Shown here: piece after piece, positions 1 through 9,216 of the stretch
Numbering within the stretch: the first letter of the stretch is position 1
How the letters are laid out: each line of letters starts with the position of its first letter
DNA from: JAVKFF01 sp040226215
GTDB lineage: Bacteria; Pseudomonadota; Alphaproteobacteria; DSM-16000; Inquilinaceae
Assembly (NCBI GenBank): GCA_040226215.1
Contig: JAVKFF010000147.1
Location: forward strand, 1-64,000
Length of the DNA: 64,000 nt
Direction of reading: 5' to 3'
Translations under genes and position numbers: made by a program
The notes under the pieces: model-generated
Databases searched by the model: none
What the model was told of the DNA's origin: nothing
What the model saw: only the letters and a program-made list of their open reading frames with translations

Positions 1-927
1 GGTGTCGTCGAGATTGCCCGCCAGCAGCCGGTCGACAATGCAGTCGCAGGCGGCCTCACCCTCGTCCATGCGGCCTTCCATCTCCGTCTCGGCGACCACG
101 CGGCAGGCGGCCATGATCGCGGCGCGATGACCGGAATCGGCTTCGTCGTCGGGGCCGGGCGGCAGCGGTGGCGGTCCGCTCTCTTCCTCTTCCGCCTCGG
201 GCTCCGGCGGCAGGGGCGGGGGGCCGACGCGGAACAGTGGCGCCACCGACTCGATCGTCTCCGCGGCCGCCCAGTCGCTCATGCCATCGCGCCACATCAG
301 CGTATCGGGCGCAATGTAGAACAGGTCGATCTGCCGCTCGATCTCCGCCAGTGTCACCGGGCCGGTCGGCGTGCCATTGTCGTTGTAGTAGTAGCCGCCC
401 TCATTCCTATCGGTCTCGTCGGCGCCGCCGATCGTGTCTCTGCGACCGCCATCGGCGACGAATTCGATCGCCAGAGTCGCCGGCGGGAAGTAGCCGGGAA
501 CCTGGATATAGGTGCCCACCCAGACATGGTAGTCGCCGGCCGCGGCATCGGCGATGGCGAGGAAGGGATTGAGGCTGCCGGGGCTGTCGTCGACGCAGAG
601 GAAGTCGCCGTTCGGCGCGCGCACCACCAGCGTCGTGTCCTCGTTCGACAAGGCGGTCATATCCAGCGACCCGCTACCGCCACCGCTCAGGGTCACGCGG
701 AAGTCCGGTGCGTTGGCGATGGTGCCCACGCAGTTGCCGCCGATCGACCGCTGCGCCGGGATGTCGCCACCGGCGGCCAGATCCACGTTCAGGAATCCGC
801 CGGATGCCGTGTCGATGGTGTGCGCACCAAAGGTCGGCGCCAGCCTCCAATCCTGCGGCCAGGCCGCTGGAGCATGGATGAATCCGGCCATCGCCGTCGT
901 GGCGGCGACCATGAGAAGCTGCTTCAT
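1..927 (-). CDS. Secreted protein with PPC-like and GYF_2-like domains (3' end outside window)
   Basis: The minus-strand frame stays open from an ATG at 927 to the left edge, giving 309 residues without a stop, so the C-terminus lies outside the window. A GGGGAG ribosome site 6 bases upstream supports this start. Residues 1-25 look like a signal peptide ending near APAAWPQD. Residues about 30-160 resemble the beta-sandwich pre-peptidase (PPC-like) domain of secreted proteins (FLCVDDSPGSLNP, YHVWVGTYIQ). Residues about 185-235 match a GYF_2 domain (GGYYYNDNGTPTGPVTLAEI, then a DTLMWRDGMSDW core). A Pro/Glu-rich spacer and a cysteine-containing segment (ACRVV, AACDCIVDRL) follow. It is divergent from mraZ. 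The domain calls rest on motif memory and the function is unknown. Confidence 0.7.
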   Translation of the reverse strand, partial: MKQLLMVAATTAMAGFIHAPAAWPQDWRLAPTFGAHTIDTASGGFLNVDLAAGGDIPAQRSIGGNCVGTIANAPDFRVTLSGGGSGSLDMTALSNEDTTLVVRAPNGDFLCVDDSPGSLNPFLAIADAAAGDYHVWVGTYIQVPGYFPPATLAIEFVADGGRRDTIGGADETDRNEGGYYYNDNGTPTGPVTLAEIERQIDLFYIAPDTLMWRDGMSDWAAAETIESVAPLFRVGPPPLPPEPEAEEEESGPPPLPPGPDDEADSGHRAAIMAACRVVAETEMEGRMDEGEAACDCIVDRLLAGNLDDT

Positions 928-1094
928 CAACGTCTCCCCGATCGTCTCGATTGCAGGTAGCTACCCATCCACGCGGCAGCCTACCACGATTTCCGCGGCC
1001 CACCGCGTCTTCCATGGTTCGCGGGGACTCGCCCTACGGATGTGCAATGCCGATCGGGCAGGCAAGACCATGCCGATGGATTCCGCGCAGCCCA

Positions 1095-1109
1095 TGGGAT
1101 TTCGTGGGG
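1095..1109 (+). promoter_or_regulatory. Possible upstream MraZ box pair
   Basis: Two TGGGN units, at 1095-1099 and 1105-1109, are separated by exactly 5 bases (TGGGATTTCGTGGGG). This matches the layout of the E. coli MraZ operator, which is TGGGN direct repeats with 5-base spacers. The same TGGGATTTC core recurs in the opposite orientation in the array at 1330-1379. Two units alone are weak evidence. Confidence 0.35.
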
Positions 1110-1329
1110 CCGCCCGGCAGCTTGATATGCCTGGACATGGAACCCGCCGACATCCATTCGAGGTCATCGAACAAACCAAGTACACTTCTGAGATAGAAAC
1201 TCAGTTCATGGCAAAAACACATTTACGGAACAGGGTCTCTCCATGCGGTGACTTCGACAGTCCGCGCCAGCTCCCAGGTCCTGATTTTCTTCGGAAAAAC
1301 AACAATTTATCCCGAATAGTATTTGACCA

Positions 1330-1379
1330 CCCATGAATACCCATGCTACTCCATGAAATCCCATGACACGGCATGGGAG
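1330..1379 (-). promoter_or_regulatory. 10-bp-period repeat array, candidate MraZ operator
   Basis: Five consecutive 10-base units begin at 1330, 1340, 1350, 1360 and 1370, each with CATG at the same position (CCCATGAATA, CCCATGCTAC, TCCATGAAAT, CCCATGACAC, GGCATGGGAG). Read on the minus strand, three of them are perfect TGGGN boxes with 5-base spacers and one is TGGAG. That is the described MraZ binding pattern, and mraZ starts 172 bases downstream. The inference is autoregulation of the dcw operon by MraZ; the array's orientation is opposite to mraZ. Confidence 0.55.
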
Positions 1380-1551
1380 CAGGTCGGGGCAGGCCGCCCG
1401 CGTCAACCGATAACCGTCGGGTCTCGATAACGGACGCATCGCGTCCAGACGCAGCGGGTGGCCGCCGGAACGTCGCAAACGCCGTCCGGGCGTCACCCTG
1501 ATCGTGAACGCGAGCCACACGGCGTGCCGGCGCCGACTGCTTGGGACTGGG

Positions 1552-2001
1552 ATGAAGCGCTTCACGTCGACATACGAGAACAAGGTCGACAAGAAGGGCC
1601 GGGTATCGGTACCCGCCTCGTTTCGGGCCGTGCTCGACGACCAGGGAAACGGCATCTTCTATCTGAAACGCAATGCCGATGAGGGGGCCATCGACGGCCT
1701 CACCGAGGCCTTCATGGACGACGTGCAGGAGCGCATCGATGCCCTGCCCGTGGGCTCGGTCGAGCGCGACATGGCGGAAGACGAGTACTTCGCCAACTCG
1801 GTGGAGATGCGCTGCGACCCGGATGGCAGGATCATCCTCTCCAAGGCCCTGATGGACATGGCCGGCATCACCGACGCCGCACTCTTCGTCGGCAAGGGGC
1901 GCAACCGGTTCCAGATCTGGTCACCAGCCACCTACAAGGGCCGGTCCGAGCGTAGGGCGGCGGAGCACGGGCCCGTCGTCCTGGCGCGCCCGGGGAGCTG
2001 A
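1552..2001 (+). CDS. mraZ: Transcriptional regulator MraZ
   Basis: MraZ is the DNA-binding first gene of dcw clusters and represses or tunes its own operon; it also associates with the nucleoid. The 149-residue protein starts MKRFTSTYENKVDKKGR and shows the two AbrB-like half-domains with their conserved D-x-x-G-R turns (DKKGRV near residue 14, DPDGRI near residue 92). The frame extends upstream to a GTG at 1504, but the ATG at 1552 gives the usual family length and N-terminus. rsmH begins 5 bases after the stop. Candidate operator repeats lie upstream at 1330-1379. Confidence 0.93.
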   Translation: MKRFTSTYENKVDKKGRVSVPASFRAVLDDQGNGIFYLKRNADEGAIDGLTEAFMDDVQERIDALPVGSVERDMAEDEYFANSVEMRCDPDGRIILSKALMDMAGITDAALFVGKGRNRFQIWSPATYKGRSERRAAEHGPVVLARPGS

Positions 2002-2006
2002 CCGCC

Positions 2007-2975
2007 ATGACCGCGCCGACCCACATCCCCGTGCTGCTCACCGAGGTCGTCACGGCCCTCGCGCCGCGTGCCGGCGAGGTGCATGTCGACGCCACCTTCG
2101 GGCGCGGCGGTTATACCCGCGCCATCCTTGACGCCGCACCGGTCACGGTGATCGGGGTGGACCGCGACCCGGCAGCCATCGCGGCCGGCGAGGCGCTTGC
2201 GGTGCAGAGCGACGGCCGCCTCCATCTCGCCCACGGCCCCTTCGGCGACCTGGAGAAGCTGGTGGCGGCCTTTCTGCCCGCAGACGGCAAGGTCGACGGC
2301 GTGGTCTTCGACCTCGGCGTCTCCAGCCCCCAGATCGACGATCCGGCCCGCGGCTTCTCCTTCCGGCAGGACGGGCCGCTGGACATGCGCATGGGCGCCG
2401 AGGGTGAGAGCGCCGCCGAACTGGTCAACCGTGCGGAGGAGGAAGAACTCGTCCGCATCATCCGCGAGTTCGGCGAGGAGCGGCATGCCCGCAGGGTGGC
2501 CCGTGCGATCGTCGCCGCACGCCGGGACGCGCCGCTGACACGCACGGCCACGCTGGCGGAGGTGGTGCGTCGCGTGGTGCCGCGCTCCCGGGACGGCATC
2601 GATCCCGCGACCCGCACCTTCCAGGCCATCCGCATCGCGGTGAACGACGAACTGGGCGAGCTCGATCGCGGGCTATGCGCCGCGGAGCGACTGTTGCGCG
2701 CCGGCGGGCGGCTGGTCGTCGTCTCCTTTCACAGCCTGGAAGACCGACGGGTCAAGGCCTTCCTGGCAGCCCGCAGCGGACGTGCCGCCGGACCGTCGCG
2801 GCACCTGCCGGTGCCCGCCAACGATCGCGCGCCCAGCTTCCGCGACCCGACGCGCAAGCCCGTGACCGCCACGCTCGAGGAGCGGTCGGGCAATCCGCGC
2901 GCCGCCTCGGCCCGTCTCAGGGCTGCCATCCGCACCGACGCACCGGCCTGGCCGGAGACGGGGGCGGCAGCATGA
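2007..2975 (+). CDS. rsmH: 16S rRNA (cytosine(1402)-N(4))-methyltransferase RsmH
   Basis: RsmH (MraW) uses S-adenosylmethionine to methylate N4 of C1402 in the decoding centre of 16S rRNA. The 322-residue protein begins with the typical HIPVLLTEVV segment, followed by the SAM-binding motif VDATFGRGGYTRAIL, and carries the conserved FDLGVSSPQIDDPARGFSF block near residue 100 and VVSFHSLEDRRVK near residue 240. Length is normal. A GGGGAG ribosome site lies inside the end of mraZ. The stop overlaps the ftsL start as ATGA, so translation is probably coupled. Confidence 0.95.
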   Translation: MTAPTHIPVLLTEVVTALAPRAGEVHVDATFGRGGYTRAILDAAPVTVIGVDRDPAAIAAGEALAVQSDGRLHLAHGPFGDLEKLVAAFLPADGKVDGVVFDLGVSSPQIDDPARGFSFRQDGPLDMRMGAEGESAAELVNRAEEEELVRIIREFGEERHARRVARAIVAARRDAPLTRTATLAEVVRRVVPRSRDGIDPATRTFQAIRIAVNDELGELDRGLCAAERLLRAGGRLVVVSFHSLEDRRVKAFLAARSGRAAGPSRHLPVPANDRAPSFRDPTRKPVTATLEERSGNPRAASARLRAAIRTDAPAWPETGAAA

Positions 2976-3436
2976 TCCGCTTCGCCACCCTGTTCTGGCT
3001 GACCCTGCTGGCCGGTGCCACCACCGTGCTGTTCCGGGTGTCGTACGAAGTCCAGGCACTCAACGAGGACCTCGACAGTCTCAACCGCGAGATCGTGACC
3101 GAACAGGAGGCGATCCGCGTGCTGCGCGCCGAGTGGTCGTTCCTCAACCGGCCGGAGCGGCTGCGCGAGCTGGCCCGCGCCTATCTCGATCTCGAGCCCA
3201 CCGGCGTTATACAGCTGGTCACCAGCGTCGCCGCGGTGCCGATGCCGCTGCCGGGCGCGGAGTACCGCGTGCCGGCGCCGGCCGTGTTGGCCCGCGACAA
3301 TGCCGTGACCATGCCGCTGCCGCAGCGCCGCCCCGCCGCCGGTCAGCCGCTGCTGGCCGAGGCGCCGGCATCGCCGCCCGTACAGCCGATGACCGGCCTC
3401 ACCGTCGAGGTCTCCGCCAGCGGAGGGCTGCGATGA
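2972..3436 (+). CDS. ftsL: Cell division protein FtsL
   Basis: FtsL is a small bitopic inner-membrane protein that, with FtsQ and FtsB, links early and late division proteins and activates FtsW/FtsI. The 154-residue product has an N-terminal membrane segment (about residues 3-20, FATLFWLTLLAGATTVLF) followed by a periplasmic leucine-zipper-like helix (QALNEDLDSLNREIVTEQ) and the alphaproteobacterial WSFLNRPERLRELA block. Its C-terminal third is rich in Pro and Ala. The start overlaps the rsmH stop and the end overlaps the ftsI start (ATGA at both joints). Identity rests on topology, coiled coil and position. Confidence 0.9.
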   Translation: MIRFATLFWLTLLAGATTVLFRVSYEVQALNEDLDSLNREIVTEQEAIRVLRAEWSFLNRPERLRELARAYLDLEPTGVIQLVTSVAAVPMPLPGAEYRVPAPAVLARDNAVTMPLPQRRPAAGQPLLAEAPASPPVQPMTGLTVEVSASGGLR

Positions 3437-5202
3437 CGGCGATCTGGGCCAGCGACGACTATGCCGATACGGACCATGACGATGTCTTCGACGGCACGAT
3501 CGTCGAGCCGGTCGTGGATAGCGGCCGCGCCGGTGCTCGGCCGCACGACGCGATCGAGGTCGGCCGTGGCCGGCTGATGATCACCGCCGCGGTCTTCGCG
3601 CTGGCCTTCGGCGTGGTCGGCGCCCGCCTGGTGGACATCGCCGCGCTCGGCGGCTCGATCGATGTCCGGCCGGTCGCCGTGGCCGCCAGCGCGCCGGCGA
3701 CGGAGCGAGCGGAGCTGGTGGACGCCAACGGCATGCTACTGGCGACATCCCTGCCCACGGCGTCGGTGTTCGCCGATCCCGAGGCAGTGATCGATCCGGA
3801 CGCCGCCGCCCTCAGGCTGGCCTCGGTGCTGCCGGACATCGAGGTCGGCGCGACCCGCGACCTGCTGGCCTCCGACCGGCGCTTCGTGTGGATCGAGCGC
3901 AACCTGACGCCGCAGCAGGTCTACGAGGTCAACCGGCTTGGCCTGCCGGGCATCGGCTTCCAGGAAGAAGAGCAGCGCTACTATCCTGCCGGCAACCTGG
4001 CCTCGCACGTCGTCGGCTACGCCGACGTCGACGGCAACGGCCTTGCCGGGGTGGAACGGGCGCTCAACGATACCCTCAACGAAGGCGGCGAGCCACTGCG
4101 CCTCTCGCTCGATCTCCGGGTGCAGCAGATCGTGCGCGAGGAACTCGCCGCGGCGATCGAGGAGTTCAGCGCCATCGGCGGCGTCGGCGTGGTGATGCGC
4201 GCCGACACGGCCGAGGTCGTCTCCCTGGTGTCGCTGCCCGACTACGACCCCTACGACGCCGGTGCGATCCCGCCAGAGGCGCTGTTCAACCGGGGGACGC
4301 TGGGCGTCTACGAAATGGGGTCCGGATTCAAGATCCTGAACACAGCCATCGCGCTGGAGACCGGCGTGGCCACACTGCGCGACTATTTCGACGCCAGCCG
4401 GCCGCTCAGCATCGGCGGATTCCAGATCCGCGACTATCACGGCCAGTGGCGCGCGCTCAGCGTGCCCGAGATCTTCATGTATTCCTCGAACATCGGCTCC
4501 GCGCTGATGGCGCTCGAGTTCGGGCCGGACCTGCAGCGGGACTATCTCGGCCGTCTAGGTATGCTCGAGCGGCCGCCGATCGAGCTGGGCGAGGTTGCCA
4601 GCCCGCTGGTGCCGTCGAACTGGCGCCAGACCGAGACGGCGACCATCGCCTTCGGCCACGGCATCGCCGTGAGCCCGGTGCAACTCGTGGCGGCCATCTC
4701 TGCCGTGGTCAGCGACGGCATCTACCGTGCACCGACCATCATCGCCCGCGAGCCCGGGGAACGAGGCGACGGGGTGCGTGTCTTCTCGCCAGAGACGGTC
4801 GACGCGATCCGGCGGCTGATGCGCCTCGTGGTGACCGAGGGGACCGGCTCGAACGCCGACGCCGAGGGCTATCTCGTGGGCGGCAAGACCGGCACGGCGG
4901 AGAAGCCGGGACGCGGCGGCTATCAGGAGGACGCGCTCCTGTCCTCCTTCATCGGGGCATTTCCCATGAACAGCCCAGAATACGTCATCTTCGTCCTGCT
5001 AGATGAGCCGCACGGCACGGAGCGCACCCACGGCTACGCCACCGGCGGCTGGGTCGCGGCACCGACAGTGCGGCGGATCGTCGAACGGCTTGGCCCCCTG
5101 GAGGGCATCGCGCCGATCGACGAAACCGATCCGGAAATCGTCAACGCGATCAGCCTCGCCCCGCTGGTGGGCGGCGAGGCCTTCGTGCCGACCCGGAACT
5201 GA
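3433..5202 (+). CDS. ftsI: Septal peptidoglycan transpeptidase FtsI (PBP3)
   Basis: FtsI is the division-specific class B penicillin-binding protein that cross-links septal peptidoglycan together with FtsW. The 589-residue product has a short acidic cytoplasmic tail, a membrane anchor at about residues 48-70 (LMITAAVFALAFGVVGARLV), a dimerisation domain, and the transpeptidase domain with all three active-site motifs: SGFK (nucleophile Ser, in MGSGFKILN), SSN (MYSSNIGS) and KTG (GGKTGTAEKP). The start is chosen at the ATGA overlap with ftsL; the frame is open further upstream, but only inside ftsL. Length and motif order are normal. Confidence 0.95.
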   Translation: MTAIWASDDYADTDHDDVFDGTIVEPVVDSGRAGARPHDAIEVGRGRLMITAAVFALAFGVVGARLVDIAALGGSIDVRPVAVAASAPATERAELVDANGMLLATSLPTASVFADPEAVIDPDAAALRLASVLPDIEVGATRDLLASDRRFVWIERNLTPQQVYEVNRLGLPGIGFQEEEQRYYPAGNLASHVVGYADVDGNGLAGVERALNDTLNEGGEPLRLSLDLRVQQIVREELAAAIEEFSAIGGVGVVMRADTAEVVSLVSLPDYDPYDAGAIPPEALFNRGTLGVYEMGSGFKILNTAIALETGVATLRDYFDASRPLSIGGFQIRDYHGQWRALSVPEIFMYSSNIGSALMALEFGPDLQRDYLGRLGMLERPPIELGEVASPLVPSNWRQTETATIAFGHGIAVSPVQLVAAISAVVSDGIYRAPTIIAREPGERGDGVRVFSPETVDAIRRLMRLVVTEGTGSNADAEGYLVGGKTGTAEKPGRGGYQEDALLSSFIGAFPMNSPEYVIFVLLDEPHGTERTHGYATGGWVAAPTVRRIVERLGPLEGIAPIDETDPEIVNAISLAPLVGGEAFVPTRN

Positions 5203-5210
5203 TCGCGACC

Positions 5211-6677
5211 ATGCTGACGATGACCAAGGATACCGCCCACTTCACCCGGCTGCCGGGCATCGCCGGTCTCACCGCCGACAGCCGGCGGGTGCGGCCGGGC
5301 TATCTGTTCGCCGCGATTCCCGGCACCCGCACGGACGGCCGGCATTTCATCGCCGACGCCATCGCGGCCGGTGCCATCGCGGTGCTGGCGCCGACCGGCA
5401 CGCGCCTGCCCGAGCAGGTCGACGCCGACGGCGTGACCCTGCTGACGGACGACAACGTTCGCCGCCGTTTCGCGCTTGCCTGCGCTGCCTTCCACGGCCG
5501 TCAGCCGGCACACATCGCGGCCGTGACCGGCACCAACGGCAAGACCTCGACGGCCCAGTTCTGCCGCCAGCTCTGGGTTCATGCCGGCCTTGCCGGTGCC
5601 AGCATGGGAACGCTTGGCATCACCGCACCCGGCCGTGTCACCTACGGCGCGCTGACCACGCCCGATCCGGCCAGCCTGCACGAGACGCTGGCCGCGCTGG
5701 CCGATGCCGGCGTGAGCCATCTGGTAATTGAGGCTTCCAGCCATGGCCTCGACCAGTATCGTCTCGACGGCGTCGCGGTTGGAGCCGCCGGCTTCACCAA
5801 CCTGACGCGTGACCATCTCGACTATCACGGCACCATGGAGGCCTATGAGGCCGCCAAGCTGCGACTCTTCACCGAACTGCTGCCCGCGAACGGCATAGCG
5901 GTGGTCAATGTCGACAGCGAGGCCGGCCGGCGCATCGCCGAGGCGGTACGATCGAGCGGGCGGGCGCTTCTCGACTACGGCCGCTCGGCGCAACGGCTGC
6001 GGCTCGTCGAGCAGGCGCCGGGCGCGCAGGGCCAGAGGCTCGTCTTCGTCCTCGACGGCGTCCGCCATGCCGCGGAGGTGCCGGTCGTCGGATCCTTCCA
6101 GGCGACGAACATCCTCTGCGCACTGGGCCTCGCCATGGCGAGCGGACTAGCGGCGAAGGCCGCGATCGCCGGCCTGCCCTATCTCACCGGCGTGCGAGGA
6201 CGTCTCGAGCGGGTGGCGGTCCGCGCCAATGGCGCGGCCGTCTATGTCGACTACGCCCACACGCCCGACGCGCTGGAGACGGTCCTCAAGGCGGTGCGCC
6301 CGCATGTCGCCGGCCGCCTGGCGGTGGTCTTCGGCTGCGGCGGCGACCGTGACCCGGGCAAGCGGCCGCTGATGGGGTTGGCCGCCGTGGCCAACGCCGA
6401 CATCGCCGTGCTGACCGACGACAACCCGCGCACGGAGGATCCGGCGGCGATCCGCGCCCAGGTACTGGCGGCGGTGCCCGAGGTGATCGAAATCGGCGAC
6501 CGGGCGGCAGCTATTCGCGAGGCGGTGTCCCTGCTCGAAACGGGCGATGTCCTCGTCGTCGCCGGCAAGGGGCACGAGACAGGGCAGATCGTCGGCACCA
6601 CCATCCGCCCCTTCGACGATGCGGAGCAGGCGCGCCAGGCGGTCGCCATGCTCGACGGCGACAGGGGGGAGGCATGA
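5211..6677 (+). CDS. murE: UDP-MurNAc-L-Ala-D-Glu:meso-diaminopimelate ligase MurE
   Basis: MurE adds the third stem-peptide residue to UDP-MurNAc-dipeptide using ATP in the cytoplasm. The 488-residue protein has the Mur-ligase P-loop AVTGTNGKTSTAQF near residue 105, the central-domain segment IEASSHGLDQYRLDG, and the substrate signature DNPR (LTDDNPRTEDPAAIR near residue 405), which in this family selects meso-diaminopimelate rather than lysine. The first ATG is used; a second in-frame ATG 9 bases later is an alternative. The 3' end overlaps murF as ATGA. Confidence 0.95.
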   Translation: MLTMTKDTAHFTRLPGIAGLTADSRRVRPGYLFAAIPGTRTDGRHFIADAIAAGAIAVLAPTGTRLPEQVDADGVTLLTDDNVRRRFALACAAFHGRQPAHIAAVTGTNGKTSTAQFCRQLWVHAGLAGASMGTLGITAPGRVTYGALTTPDPASLHETLAALADAGVSHLVIEASSHGLDQYRLDGVAVGAAGFTNLTRDHLDYHGTMEAYEAAKLRLFTELLPANGIAVVNVDSEAGRRIAEAVRSSGRALLDYGRSAQRLRLVEQAPGAQGQRLVFVLDGVRHAAEVPVVGSFQATNILCALGLAMASGLAAKAAIAGLPYLTGVRGRLERVAVRANGAAVYVDYAHTPDALETVLKAVRPHVAGRLAVVFGCGGDRDPGKRPLMGLAAVANADIAVLTDDNPRTEDPAAIRAQVLAAVPEVIEIGDRAAAIREAVSLLETGDVLVVAGKGHETGQIVGTTIRPFDDAEQARQAVAMLDGDRGEA

Positions 6678-8122
6678 ACGTGGCGCTGTCCCGTCCCGCC
6701 CTGTGGAGCGCCGCCGACGCCGTGGTGGCAACCGGTGGCGAAGCAATCGGCGATTGGGCCGCCACCGGCGTGTCGATCGACAGCCGCACCGTGATGCCGG
6801 GCGATCTCTTCGTCGCGCTGAAGGGGCCCAGTCACGACGGCCACACCTTCGTCGCGCAGGCGCTGGCCCAAGGGGCCGCGGCGGCGATGATCGATCATCC
6901 GATCGCCGATCTGCCGGAAAGCGCGCCGCTGCTTCTGGTCGCCGACACCTTGGACGGCCTCGTCGGCCTTGGCTTGTATGCCCGGCTGCCCCGCCGCGCG
7001 GCTGTGGTCGCGGTCACCGGCTCGGTCGGCAAGACCTCGACCAAGGAGATGCTGCGTCTCGGCCTTTCCGCCCAGGCGGCGACCCATGCCAGCATCGGCA
7101 ACCTCAACAATCACTGGGGTGTCCCGCTGTCCCTTGCCCGCATGCCGGCCGGCGCTACCTATGGCGTGTTCGAACTGGGCATGAACCACGCCGGCGAAAT
7201 CGCGGTCCTGTCGCAACAGGTGAAACCGGACGTCGCCATCATCACCGCCGTCGAGCCGGTGCATATCGAGTTCTTCCCCTCGGTCGAGGCCATCGCCGAC
7301 GCCAAGGCGGAGATCTTCGCCGGCATGAGCCCGCCCGGGGCGGCAATCCTCAACCGCGACAACGCGCATTTTCCGCGTCTGGTCGCCCACGCACGCACCC
7401 GCGGGATCAGCCGCGTCTGGTCGTTCGGCGAGCACGAGGAGGCCGACGCCCGGCTGATCGACTGCTCGCTGCACGCGTCGTCGAGCGCGGTCACCGCCGA
7501 CATCAAGGGCGAGATCGTGCAGTACAGCATCGGCGCGCCAGGGCGGCACCTGGTGGCGAACTCCCTGGCCATGCTGCTGGCCGTTCGCGCGCTCGGTGCT
7601 GATGTGGCGACGGCGGCTCGCGAACTGGCGCGGATCGAGGCGATCAAGGGGCGTGGACAACGCCGCGTACTCGCGCTGGGCGGCGAGCCGCTCGTGCTGA
7701 TCGACGAAAGCTACAACGCCAGTCCGCCGGCCGTCGGCGCCGCGCTGAAGGTTCTGGCCGAGGCCAAGCTGCCGGATGGCAAATCGCCCGCACGTCGCGT
7801 CGCCGTACTCGGCGACATGCTGGAGCTGGGCGCGCGCGCGCGGGCCCTGCATCTCGCCCTCAAATCCGATCTCGTGGCCGCCGGTATCGACCTGGTCTTC
7901 TGCTGCGGACCGCACATGTCGGCACTGTTCGAAGCCCTGCCGCCCTGCATGCAGGGTGGGGCCGCGCCGGACTCCGATGCGCTGGTGCCGATCGTCACCC
8001 AGGCGCTGCGCGGCGGTGACGTGGTGATGGTCAAGGGCTCGCTCGGCACCAAGATGGCGCCACTCGTCGCCGCGATCGACGCCATGGCCGGGTCGACGGC
8101 CGACCGGCGGAAGGGGGGCTGA
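6674..8122 (+). CDS. murF: UDP-MurNAc-tripeptide:D-Ala-D-Ala ligase MurF
   Basis: MurF attaches the D-Ala-D-Ala dipeptide made by Ddl to UDP-MurNAc-tripeptide, completing the cytoplasmic pentapeptide precursor. The 482-residue product has the N-terminal Mur-ligase motif GVSIDSRTVMPGDLFVAL, the P-loop VTGSVGKTSTKEML near residue 115, the NLNNHWGVPLSLARM and FELGMNHAGEI blocks, and the C-terminal LIDESYNASPPAVGAALKVL segment typical of MurF. It overlaps murE by 4 bases and is followed 4 bases later by mraY. Confidence 0.95.
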   Translation: MNVALSRPALWSAADAVVATGGEAIGDWAATGVSIDSRTVMPGDLFVALKGPSHDGHTFVAQALAQGAAAAMIDHPIADLPESAPLLLVADTLDGLVGLGLYARLPRRAAVVAVTGSVGKTSTKEMLRLGLSAQAATHASIGNLNNHWGVPLSLARMPAGATYGVFELGMNHAGEIAVLSQQVKPDVAIITAVEPVHIEFFPSVEAIADAKAEIFAGMSPPGAAILNRDNAHFPRLVAHARTRGISRVWSFGEHEEADARLIDCSLHASSSAVTADIKGEIVQYSIGAPGRHLVANSLAMLLAVRALGADVATAARELARIEAIKGRGQRRVLALGGEPLVLIDESYNASPPAVGAALKVLAEAKLPDGKSPARRVAVLGDMLELGARARALHLALKSDLVAAGIDLVFCCGPHMSALFEALPPCMQGGAAPDSDALVPIVTQALRGGDVVMVKGSLGTKMAPLVAAIDAMAGSTADRRKGG

Positions 8123-8126
8123 GACC

Positions 8127-9212
<1,086 letters not shown>

Positions 9213-9216
9213 GACG

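Larger units (their letters stand above)
928..1551. other. Divergent intergenic region upstream of mraZ
   Basis: This 624-base region separates the leftward secreted-protein gene from mraZ and holds no convincing gene. It is less GC-rich than its surroundings around 1185-1330. It contains a GGTAGCTACC palindrome at 956-965, close to the leftward gene, and two sets of TGGG-type repeats described separately. A TAGTAT hexamer at 1317-1322 just before the repeat array could be a -10 element for the dcw operon, but no clear -35 partner is visible. Confidence 0.6.

Noticed and set aside
1504..1551. Upstream GTG start for mraZ
   Set aside because: It would add 16 residues (through RRRLLGTG) not seen in the family; ATG 1552 gives the standard N-terminus.
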